Positions 5,174 through 10,767 of a stretch of 10,767 nucleotides of DNA are shown piece after piece. Where the stretch lies: NCBI GenBank assembly GCA_035486135.1, contig DATHNI010000030.1:1-10767 (forward strand), in the 5' to 3' direction. How positions within the stretch are numbered: the first letter of the stretch is position 1; each line of letters begins with the position of its first letter. Both the position numbers and the translations under genes were made by a program. The notes under the pieces are model-generated. The model searched no databases. It was given only the letters and a program-made list of their open reading frames with translations, and had not been told where the DNA came from. Origin of the DNA: JASHVB01 sp035486135. Lineage in GTDB: Bacteria > Pseudomonadota > Alphaproteobacteria > Acetobacterales > Acetobacteraceae.

Positions 5174-6268
5174 ATGCAGGTTTTCCGGCGGCTTCAGGCC
5201 GTTCTTCTAACACTCGTGCTGGCAGCAGCGGCGATGCCGGGGGGCACGGCCCACGCACAGGCGCCGCGTCCGTGGGAAATGTCGATGCAGCCGGCGTTCA
5301 GCCCGGTAAAGCAGCAGATCATCGACCTGCACAACCTGGTGCTGGTCATCATCACCCTGATCACCATCTTCGTCGGCGCATTGCTCGGCTGGGTGATGTA
5401 TCGCTACAACGCGAAGCGCAATCCGGTGCCGACCCAGACGACGCACAACCCTGTGCTGGAGGTCGCCTGGACGGTGATCCCCGTGCTGATCCTGGTGGTG
5501 ATGGCGATTCCGTCCTTCCGGCTGATCTACTACGAGGATCGCACCTACGATCCCGACATGACGATCAAGGTCACTGGCCATCAGTGGTACTGGGAATACA
5601 CCTATCCGGACCAGGGCAACATCGACTTCTCCAGCTACATCGTTCCGGACGACCAGTTGAAGCCTGGCCAACTCCGCTTGCTCACCGCGGACCATCCGCT
5701 GGTGGTGCCGGTGAACAAGAACATCCGCATCCTGGAGACCAGTGGCGACGTCATCCACAGCTTCTTCATTCCGTCTCTCGGCGTCCAGCGCTATGCTATC
5801 CCCGGCCGCACCATCGAGACCTGGGTGCGGGTGGACAAGCCGGGCATCTACTATGGCGAGTGCAACCAGATCTGCGGCACCAATCACAGCCGCATGCCGA
5901 TCATGGTGCAAGCGGTGAGCGACCAGGATTTCCAGACGTGGCTGGTGCAGGCGAAGAAGGAGTTCGCGACGGCGACGCCCGGGACCGCAACCGGCTATAT
6001 GACCGAGAACGCCCCGCCAACCGGGAACACTCAGCCAACCGGGAACGCTGGCCCAACTTGGGCTGACCGCATCGGGGGGAATGATCGCGCCGCAGCGAAC
6101 GATCGCCCGACCGGGAGCGATCATGCCGCGAGCAACGACCACCCGGCCGCGGACGTTCAGCCGGCGGCAGCACTGTTGCATCCCGCTGCGGTAGTGGTGC
6201 AGCCCGCCGCAGCACTGTTGCGGCCCGCGGCGGCACTGATGACCGCCGCCAACGAGGTTCAGCACTGA
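5174..6268 (+). CDS. ctaC: Cytochrome c oxidase subunit II (CuA subunit) with long unusual C-terminal tail
   Basis: 364-residue subunit II of the aa3 cytochrome c oxidase; it takes electrons from cytochrome c through CuA and passes them to heme a. A signal peptide (1-28, ending THA... as GGTAHA) precedes two membrane helices (about 53-76 and 97-118) and a periplasmic cupredoxin domain. The aromatic electron-entry segment is GHQWYWEYTYP (135-145). CuA ligands visible are H195, C230, C234, H238 and M241, with Q232 giving the backbone carbonyl. Most subunits II have Glu at that position, where it also contacts the Mg/Mn site. The family usually ends near residue 266 (FQTWLVQAKKEFA); here about 98 further residues follow, first Asn/Thr/Pro-rich with PTGN repeats, then Ala/Pro repeats (QPAAALLHPAA). 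ATG 5174 has GGAG 6 nt upstream. First gene of the oxidase operon. Confidence 0.96.
   Translation: MQVFRRLQAVLLTLVLAAAAMPGGTAHAQAPRPWEMSMQPAFSPVKQQIIDLHNLVLVIITLITIFVGALLGWVMYRYNAKRNPVPTQTTHNPVLEVAWTVIPVLILVVMAIPSFRLIYYEDRTYDPDMTIKVTGHQWYWEYTYPDQGNIDFSSYIVPDDQLKPGQLRLLTADHPLVVPVNKNIRILETSGDVIHSFFIPSLGVQRYAIPGRTIETWVRVDKPGIYYGECNQICGTNHSRMPIMVQAVSDQDFQTWLVQAKKEFATATPGTATGYMTENAPPTGNTQPTGNAGPTWADRIGGNDRAAANDRPTGSDHAASNDHPAADVQPAAALLHPAAVVVQPAAALLRPAAALMTAANEVQH
6016..6046 (+). repeat. 18-bp-period direct repeat in the ctaC tail
   Basis: GCCAACCGGGAAC occurs at 6016-6028 and 6034-6046 with a period of 18 bp (six codons, PTGN-T-Q and PTGN-A-G). Further similar pieces (GCAGCACTGTTGC) recur at about 6168 and 6210. 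The tail seems to have grown by short in-frame duplications. Confidence 0.6.
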
Positions 6269-6317
6269 CCCGCAAGGGCGCCCCCTATCGGCCGGTGCTT
6301 TAGGAGATCGAGAGACG

Positions 6318-7919
6318 ATGTCGGCAACCACTCACGACGACGCGCATGGCCACCATGACGCCCATGACCACAAGCCCGGCTTTGTAACGCGCTGGCTGTT
6401 CAGCACGAACCACAAGGACATCGGCACGCTCTACCTGATCTTCGCCGTGGTCGGCGGCACCGTCGGCGGCGCGCTGTCGGAGATCATGCGCGCCCAACTC
6501 AATTTCCCGAATAATCACCTTGTCGAGTCGGGGCAGGAGTGGAACACCATCGTCACCAGCCACGGGCTGCTGATGATCTTCTTCTCGGTCATGCCGGCGC
6601 TGATCGGCGGGTTCGGCAACTGGTTCATCCCGCTGATGATCGGCGCGCCGGACATGGCGTTCCCGCGGCTCAACAACATCAGCTTCTGGCTGCTGCCGCC
6701 GGCCTTCTGCCTGATCGTCACCGGGCTGCTGATGGGCGAGTCGGGCTCCGGCTGGACGCTGTATCCGCCGCTGTCGAACGCCACGTATGAGCCCGGGCCG
6801 GGCATGGACTGCACGTTGTTCGCGCTGCACCTGGCCGGTATCAGTTCATTGCTGGGGGCGATGAACTTCATCACCACGATCTTCAACATGCGCGCCCCCG
6901 GCATGACGCTGCACAAAATGCCGCTGTTCGTCTGGTCGGAACTGGTGACGGCGTTCCTGCTGCTGCTGTCGATCCCGGTGCTGGCCGGCGCGATCACCAT
7001 GCTGATCTGCGACCGCAACTTCGGCACCTCGTTCTTCGATCCGGCCGGCGGCGGCGACCCGGTACTGTTCCAGCACCTGTTCTGGTTCTTCGGCCATCCC
7101 GAAGTCTACATCATGATCCTGCCGGGCTTCGGCATCGTCAGCCACGTGGTGTCCACGTTCAGCAAGAAGCCGATCTTCGGCTACCTGGGCATGGTCTATG
7201 CCATGGTGGCGATCGGTGCGATCGGCTTCGTGGTGTGGGCGCACCACATGTTCCTGTCCGGCATCTCGGTTGACACCCGCGCCTACTTCATGGCCGCGAC
7301 GCTGGTGATCGCGGTGCCGACGGGCATCAAGATCTTCTCCTGGATCGCCACCATGTGGGGCGGCTCGATCGAGTTGAAGACGCCGATGCTGTGGGCCATC
7401 GGCATGATCTTGGTGTTCACCATCGGCGGCGTCACCGGCATCGTGCTGGCCAATGCCGGCATCGACCAGGTGGTGCACAACACCTACTACGTCGTCGCGC
7501 ACTTCCACTACGTGCTGTCGCTCGGCGCGGTGTTCTCGATCTTCTGCGGCTTCTACTACTGGATCGGCAAGATGTCCGGCCACCAGTATCCGGAGTTCTG
7601 GGGTAAAGTGCATTTCTGGCTGACCTTCATCGGCGTCAACCTGACCTTCTTCCCGCAGCACTTCCTGGGCCTGTCCGGCATGCCGCGCCGCTATCCCGAC
7701 TATCCGGAGGCGTTCGCCGGCTGGAACTTTGTCTCCTCGATCGGTGCCTATATCGGCGGGGCGGCGCTGCTGGTGTTCTTCTATGTCCTGTTCCGCACCT
7801 TTACCTCGAAGGAGCATGTGGCCGACAACTACTGGGGCGAGGGCGCGACCTCGCTGGAATGGAGCGTCTCTTCGCCGCCGCCGTTCCACACCTACGCGGA
7901 ACTGCCGCGCATCCGTTGA
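6318..7919 (+). CDS. ctaD: Cytochrome c oxidase subunit I (heme a / heme a3-CuB), A1 type
   Basis: 533-residue catalytic subunit that reduces O2 to water and pumps protons; about 12 membrane helices. Ligands visible: H82 and H397 for heme a, H395 for heme a3, and H260, H309 and H310 for CuB, with Y264 in place for the His-Tyr cross-link (GHPEVY). The D-channel (N101, D112, N119, N120) and E262 at its end, and the K-channel (S275, T335, K338), mark an A1-type pump. Beside the hemes the usual HDTYY reads H387-N388-TYY, so the Asp that normally binds Mg/Mn is Asn. The N-terminus is His/Asp-rich (six His in residues 6-18). ATG 6318 has AGGAG 11 nt upstream and lies 49 bp after ctaC. ctaB follows after 4 bp, so the genes are co-transcribed. 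Confidence 0.98.
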   Translation: MSATTHDDAHGHHDAHDHKPGFVTRWLFSTNHKDIGTLYLIFAVVGGTVGGALSEIMRAQLNFPNNHLVESGQEWNTIVTSHGLLMIFFSVMPALIGGFGNWFIPLMIGAPDMAFPRLNNISFWLLPPAFCLIVTGLLMGESGSGWTLYPPLSNATYEPGPGMDCTLFALHLAGISSLLGAMNFITTIFNMRAPGMTLHKMPLFVWSELVTAFLLLLSIPVLAGAITMLICDRNFGTSFFDPAGGGDPVLFQHLFWFFGHPEVYIMILPGFGIVSHVVSTFSKKPIFGYLGMVYAMVAIGAIGFVVWAHHMFLSGISVDTRAYFMAATLVIAVPTGIKIFSWIATMWGGSIELKTPMLWAIGMILVFTIGGVTGIVLANAGIDQVVHNTYYVVAHFHYVLSLGAVFSIFCGFYYWIGKMSGHQYPEFWGKVHFWLTFIGVNLTFFPQHFLGLSGMPRRYPDYPEAFAGWNFVSSIGAYIGGAALLVFFYVLFRTFTSKEHVADNYWGEGATSLEWSVSSPPPFHTYAELPRIR

Positions 7920-7923
7920 TCCT

Positions 7924-8898
7924 GTGAGCGAGGCCACAACACCGATGCAAGCCGCCGACGGGGGGGAGCAATCCTCCCTGCGGACGGCTGCGCTGCCGGA
8001 TGCCGTCCTGGCAGAAACCGATATCCGCGACTGGATGGCTCTGCTGAAGCCGCGCGTGATGAGCCTGGTGGTGTTCACCGGACTGATCGGCTTGCTGGTG
8101 GCGCCCGGGCGGCTGCATCCGGTGCTGGCATTCACCGCGGTGCTGTGCATCGCCGTCGCCGCCGGCGCGTGCGGCGCGATCAACATGTGGTACGACCGCG
8201 ACATCGACGCGGTGATGCACCGCACGCGCAACCGCCCGATCCCCGCCGGCCGCATCGAGCCCGGCGCCGCGCTGGGCTATGGCGTGACCTTGGCGGTCGG
8301 CGCGGTAGTGGTAATGTACCTCGCGCTGAATGTCGCCGCCGCCGCCGTGCTGGCGCTGTCGGTCGCGTTCTACGTGTTCGTCTACACGATGTGGCTGAAA
8401 CGCCGCACACCGCAGAACATCGTCATCGGCGGTGCGGCGGGGGCGTTCCCCGCGGTGGTCGGCTGGGCGGCGGTGACCGGCTCGGTCGATCTGGTGCCGC
8501 TGATCCTGTTCGCCATCGTGTTCTTCTGGACGCCGCCGCATTTCTGGTCTCTGGCGCTGTTCGCCAACGAGGACTACCGCCGCGCCGGCGTGCCAATGCT
8601 GCCGGTGGTCGCGGGGGCGAAGGAAACCCGCCGGCAGATCGTGCTGTACACGCTGGTGCTGCTGCCGCTGTCGCTGGTGCCGTGGTGGATCGGCTTCAGC
8701 GGCCCGGTCTATGGCATCGCCGCCGTGCTGCTGGACGTGGGGTTCTTGTTCTGCGTGCTGCGCGTGGCGTTCGACAAGCAGGATTCGGCGGGGGTCAGCT
8801 TGACCGGCGACGCCCCGGCGCGGGCGTCGTTCCGCTACTCGATCCTTTATCTGTTCGTGCTGTTCGCCGCACTCGCGGTGGACCGGCTGGCCGGGTGA
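7924..8898 (+). CDS. ctaB: Protoheme IX farnesyltransferase (heme O synthase)
   Basis: 324 residues from GTG, or 317 from ATG 7945. This UbiA-family membrane prenyltransferase adds a farnesyl chain to heme B to give heme O, the precursor of the heme A in CtaD. After a ~35-residue soluble N-terminus comes the hallmark DWMALLKPRVMSLVVFTG (36-53), then the first Asp-rich motif NMWYDRDIDAVMHRT (87-101), LKRRTPQNIVIGG (158-170), FWTPPHFW (201-208) and the second Asp region NEDYRRAGVPMLPV (215-228), with seven to nine membrane helices overall. GTG 7924 is preferred since it lies 4 bp after the ctaD stop and reads (M)SEATTP, though neither start has a strong ribosome site. A much longer open frame upstream overlaps ctaD and is not real. 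Product certain, start moderately so. Confidence 0.95.
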   Translation: MSEATTPMQAADGGEQSSLRTAALPDAVLAETDIRDWMALLKPRVMSLVVFTGLIGLLVAPGRLHPVLAFTAVLCIAVAAGACGAINMWYDRDIDAVMHRTRNRPIPAGRIEPGAALGYGVTLAVGAVVVMYLALNVAAAAVLALSVAFYVFVYTMWLKRRTPQNIVIGGAAGAFPAVVGWAAVTGSVDLVPLILFAIVFFWTPPHFWSLALFANEDYRRAGVPMLPVVAGAKETRRQIVLYTLVLLPLSLVPWWIGFSGPVYGIAAVLLDVGFLFCVLRVAFDKQDSAGVSLTGDAPARASFRYSILYLFVLFAALAVDRLAG

Positions 8899-8910
8899 TG
8901 CAGGCGCCAC

Positions 8911-9063
8911 ATGGAACAGGATCCGCCGCGCCCCACCCCGCGCGAGGCCGAGGAGATGCGCCGCCGCCGGCGCGGCAGAAACATCGCGTTGATCGTCGTG
9001 CTGACGGCACTCGCCGCGCTGTTCTACGCCATCACCATCGTCAAGATGACGAAGCCCGGATGA
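8911..9063 (+). CDS. Small single-helix membrane protein of the oxidase operon (CoxF-like)
   Basis: A 50-residue protein: an acidic/Pro N-terminus (MEQDPPRPTPREAEEM), a very basic stretch (RRRRRGRN, 17-24), and one membrane helix (IALIVVLTALAALFYAITIV, 25-44), then KMTKPG. The basic residues before the helix put the N-terminus in the cytoplasm. Alphaproteobacterial oxidase operons often carry such a tiny protein, sometimes called CoxF, between ctaB and ctaG; its exact role in assembly is not settled. It begins 12 bp after ctaB and is translated in a different frame from ctaB. ctaE follows after 100 bp. Position and shape support the call; the family cannot be proved from so short a sequence. 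Confidence 0.75.
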   Translation: MEQDPPRPTPREAEEMRRRRRGRNIALIVVLTALAALFYAITIVKMTKPG

Positions 9064-9082
9064 ACCAAATGACACTACTCCC

Positions 9083-9139
9083 CCTCCCCTTGTGGGAAGG
9101 GGAGGACTGCCTTGCCCTTCACGTCACCCTCCCCTTCCC
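9083..9139 (+). promoter_or_regulatory. Three-arm palindrome with mutually exclusive hairpins ahead of ctaE
   Basis: Arm 1 CCTCCCCTT (9083-9091), arm 2 GGGAAGGGGAGG (9094-9105) and arm 3 CCTCCCCTTCCC (9128-9139) lie in the 100-bp spacer before ctaE. Arm 2 can pair with arm 1 (9 bp, loop GTGGG) or with arm 3 (12 bp, 22-nt loop), but not both. It may be a REP-like palindromic repeat, an internal processing site or an attenuator; no T-run follows arm 3. Confidence 0.5.
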
Positions 9140-9163
9140 TTCTCTCGCAATAATGGATTCCGC

Positions 9164-10027
9164 ATGAGCGACGCACACGGCGCCACAGTGCACCACGTTC
9201 CGGCTGTTGAGAGTTCGGGACTGAAGCAGCCTTTCCATCTGGTCGATCCCAGCCCATGGCCGATCGTCGGCGCGGTGGGCGGCCTGTGCACCGTGCTCGG
9301 CATCATCTTCGCCGCGCATTACAGCAGTTACATCTTGCTGGTGATCGGGCTGGCGATCGTGCTGTTCACCATGTTCATGTGGTGGCGCGACGTGATCCAC
9401 GAGAGCCGTACGCCCGGCCTGCACACACCATTCGTTCGCCTGGGCCTGCGCTACGGCATGATGCTGTTCATCACCAGCGAGGTCATGTTCTTCGTCGGCT
9501 TCTTCTGGGCCTATTTCAACTTCCTGATCTTCCCGGACACGCAGGGCAACGGCATGACGGTGTGGCCGCCGTCCACCATCCACACCTTCGATCCGTTCCA
9601 CATCCCGTTCCTCAACACGATGATCCTGCTGCTGTCCGGCTGCACCGTCACCTGGGCGCACCATTCGTTGCTGGAGAACGACCGCAAGGGGCTGCTGACC
9701 GGCCTGGGCCTGACCATCATCCTGGGCATGTGCTTCACCCTGGGCCAGGCCGTCGAGTATTCCGACGCGCCCTTCAAGTTCGTCGGCGGCGGCGTGTATC
9801 CGTCCACGTTCTTCCTCGCCACCGGCTTCCATGGCTTTCACGTCATCGTCGGCACCTGCTTCCTGATCGTCTGCTGGTTCCGCGCCAAGGCTGGCCAGTT
9901 CACGCCGGAGCGTCATTTCGGCTTCGAGGCCGCCGCCTGGTATTGGCATTTCGTCGATGTGGTCTGGCTGTTCCTGTTCACCTGCATCTACTGGTACGGC
10001 GCCAGCCCGGTCGTCGCGTCGCATTAG
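9164..10027 (+). CDS. ctaE: Cytochrome c oxidase subunit III
   Basis: 287-residue subunit III of the aa3 oxidase, seven membrane helices. It binds lipid next to subunit I and keeps proton uptake through the D-channel stable during turnover. Conserved stretches visible: KQPFHLVDPSPWP (21-33), WWRDVIHE (73-80), the helix with SEVMFFVGFFWAYF (105-118, containing conserved E106), WPP (134-136), WAHHSLL (164-170), the HG-x-H segment FHGFHVIVGT (222-231), and AAAWYWHFVDVVWLFLF (256-272). Length fits the bacterial seven-helix form. ATG 9164 begins the usual MSDAHG N-terminus; an in-frame upstream extension from 9092 would run through the palindromic spacer and is rejected. No good Shine-Dalgarno is seen before 9164, so the upstream RNA structure or translation coupling may matter. 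A DUF983 start follows after 7 bp. Confidence 0.97.
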   Translation: MSDAHGATVHHVPAVESSGLKQPFHLVDPSPWPIVGAVGGLCTVLGIIFAAHYSSYILLVIGLAIVLFTMFMWWRDVIHESRTPGLHTPFVRLGLRYGMMLFITSEVMFFVGFFWAYFNFLIFPDTQGNGMTVWPPSTIHTFDPFHIPFLNTMILLLSGCTVTWAHHSLLENDRKGLLTGLGLTIILGMCFTLGQAVEYSDAPFKFVGGGVYPSTFFLATGFHGFHVIVGTCFLIVCWFRAKAGQFTPERHFGFEAAAWYWHFVDVVWLFLFTCIYWYGASPVVASH

Positions 10028-10034
10028 GGGGCGC

Positions 10035-10571
10035 GTGGCCGAGCCCCGCGTGTCGGTCCTGCAAGCGGCGCTGACCTGCCGCTGTCCCCGTTGCGGCCGC
10101 GGCCGATTGTTCCGCAATCTGCTGGAAGTGCGCGACCGTTGCGAGGTCTGCGGCCTCGACCTGAGCGAAGGAAAGCTCGCGGAGGCGCGACGCGGGCGGT
10201 ACGGCGCAAAGAGCTTCCGGAGCGACGAGCGGGCTCCGCTCGGGATCGAGCTCGACGAATACCTCGCGCGCGAGCCCGACGGCGCCTACGCCGTGCGCCC
10301 GTTCCTCCGAGAGCGCGTCGAGTTCGTTCGCGGGAATCTCGCCGATCCGTCCAGCCTGAAGCGGATCGGCGAGTTCGACGTCGTCTTCTGTCGCAACGTG
10401 CTCATCTACGTGGAGGGAGAGGCGATCGAGCGCTTCTTCGCGTCTCTTGCGTCGCTGGTGAAGGTGGGCGGCTACTTGTTCCTGGGGCACTCGGACGGGC
10501 TCGACGGGGCGACCTCGTCGTTCGAGCTCGCGCGCGTCGGCGAGATCCTGGCCTACCTCCGTCGCTCATGA
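10035..10571 (+). CDS. Chimeric ORF: N-terminal DUF983 fused in frame to C-terminal CheR methyltransferase
   Basis: 178 residues from GTG 10035. Residues 1-44 are the start of a DUF983 protein (VSVLQAALTCRCPRCGRGRLF...CEVCGLDLS), with the C17-x2-C20 and C36-x2-C39 pairs of its zinc-ribbon-like head. DUF983 commonly follows ctaE, so this half is expected. The two membrane helices and the GDGPAVF-type segment that should come next are absent. Instead, from about residue 45 it reads KLAEARRGRYGAKSFR, then VEFVRGNLAD (95-104), FDVVFCRNVLIYV (114-126) and VGGYLFLGHSDGL (144-156), the C-terminal half of a CheR chemoreceptor methyltransferase. CheR's helical N-terminal domain and Gly-rich SAM motif are missing. 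Leucine codons switch from CTG-dominated to CTC-dominated (10 of 16) at the join. Neither half can be a complete enzyme; an assembly chimera or breakpoint is more likely than a real fusion. Confidence 0.85.
   Translation: MAEPRVSVLQAALTCRCPRCGRGRLFRNLLEVRDRCEVCGLDLSEGKLAEARRGRYGAKSFRSDERAPLGIELDEYLAREPDGAYAVRPFLRERVEFVRGNLADPSSLKRIGEFDVVFCRNVLIYVEGEAIERFFASLASLVKVGGYLFLGHSDGLDGATSSFELARVGEILAYLRRS
10155..10170 (+). other. Probable chimera/recombination junction
   Basis: Homology switches from DUF983 to CheR within the codons for LDLSE. Both families naturally have a similar stretch here: CGLDLS closes the DUF983 Cys motif, and (T)DLS/DIS is the CheR SAM-domain acidic turn that precedes the ARRGRY helix. 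A shared run of about 10-14 bases (around CTCGACCTGAGCGA) is a natural place for reads or DNA molecules to be joined by short identity. Confidence 0.7.
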
Positions 10572-10767
10572 CGATCCACGTCCTCGTCGTCGACGACTCC
10601 TCCTTCATACGGCGCGCCGTGACCCGCATGCTCGCCGAGGAGGCGGACATCTCCGTCGTGGGCGAGGCCGCACAGGGCGACGAGGCGCTCCGGCTGGTCC
10701 ACGCGCGCGCCCCCGACGTCGTGACCCTCGACCTCAAGATGCCCATCGTCGGCGGCCTCGATACCCT
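10568..10767 (+). CDS. cheB: CheB-like chemotaxis response regulator, receiver domain, 3' truncated by window
   Basis: 66 residues visible. The N-terminal receiver (REC) domain starts IHVLVVDDSSFIRRAVTRML, with acidic pocket residues D9-D10 and phospho-acceptor D55 in VVTLDLKMP. The adjacent cheR end and the DDSSFIRR / TLDLKMP pattern favour CheB (protein-glutamate methylesterase, which removes methyl groups from chemoreceptors) over a plain CheY, but the esterase domain lies outside the window. ATG overlaps the upstream stop as ATGA, indicating translational coupling of the original cheR-cheB pair. Codon use matches the CheR half and not the oxidase genes, so this segment probably comes from a different locus or organism than positions before about 10155. 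Confidence 0.8.
   Translation, partial: MTIHVLVVDDSSFIRRAVTRMLAEEADISVVGEAAQGDEALRLVHARAPDVVTLDLKMPIVGGLDT

Noticed and set aside
6846..8255. Very long minus-strand frame (469 codons) under ctaD/ctaB
   Set aside because: Antisense shadow of two certain genes; composition is Arg/His/Asp/Gln-rich with no domain.
9092..9163. Upstream in-frame extension of ctaE
   Set aside because: It would translate the palindromic spacer, and subunit III homologues start at MSDAHG-like sequence.
1..10767. CRISPR array, tRNA, rRNA, insertion sequence or toxin-antitoxin/defence cluster
   Set aside because: No regularly spaced identical repeats with unique spacers, no cloverleaf, no transposase and no defence-type domains were seen in any frame.

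Overview
The window looks like a high-GC alphaproteobacterial chromosome segment, most likely Rhodospirillales and perhaps Acetobacteraceae-like. This rests on the A1-type aa3 oxidase operon order, the alphaproteobacterial TatA sequence FSIWHW, a PmtA-type phospholipid methyltransferase and CTG-dominated leucine codons. No taxonomic search was possible. The last ~600 bp (from about 10155) do not fit: codon use and gene content change abruptly, which suggests an assembly chimera or a recombination breakpoint.

Layout. (1) 1-1154, minus strand: an exported serine hydrolase of the beta-lactamase/6-aminohexanoate-dimer-hydrolase type. An in-frame TAG (111-113) separates the SxxK and Tyr boxes from the HGQ box, and the gene runs off the left edge. 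(2) 1332-2456, plus: a membrane-anchored J-domain protein with an unrecognised C-terminal domain. It converges on (3) two tandem minus-strand tatA paralogues (2475-2732 and 3037-3285) whose first ~44 codons are almost identical. (4) 3718-3924, plus: a CspA-family cold-shock protein with a structured leader. (5) 3925-4316: a gene-free stretch holding a degenerate 15-bp periodic GGCCGG repeat. (6) 4317-4991, plus: pmtA. (7) 5174-10027, plus: the cytochrome c oxidase operon ctaC-ctaD-ctaB-coxF-like-ctaE. coxF-like is a 50-residue one-helix protein. ctaG (cox11), which commonly lies just before ctaE, is absent; a ~100-bp palindrome-rich spacer is there instead. (8) 10035-10571: an ORF that begins as DUF983, the normal neighbour of ctaE, and continues in frame as the C-terminal half of a CheR methyltransferase. 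It overlaps (9) a truncated CheB-like receiver domain that runs off the right edge.

How it works together. CtaC (CuA), CtaD (heme a, heme a3, CuB) and CtaE form the aa3 oxidase core. CtaB makes heme O, the precursor of heme A. The small membrane protein probably helps assembly. TatA and PmtA act at the same membrane (Tat export and phosphatidylcholine synthesis) but show no operon link to the oxidase. The cheR/cheB end belongs to chemosensory signalling and probably to another genome or locus.

There is no strong evidence for a wholly new system. The points most worth checking are the DUF983/CheR junction, the paired loss of acidic ligands at the oxidase Mg/Mn site, the long CtaC tail, the amber codon in the hydrolase, the tatA duplication and the mutually exclusive hairpins ahead of ctaE.
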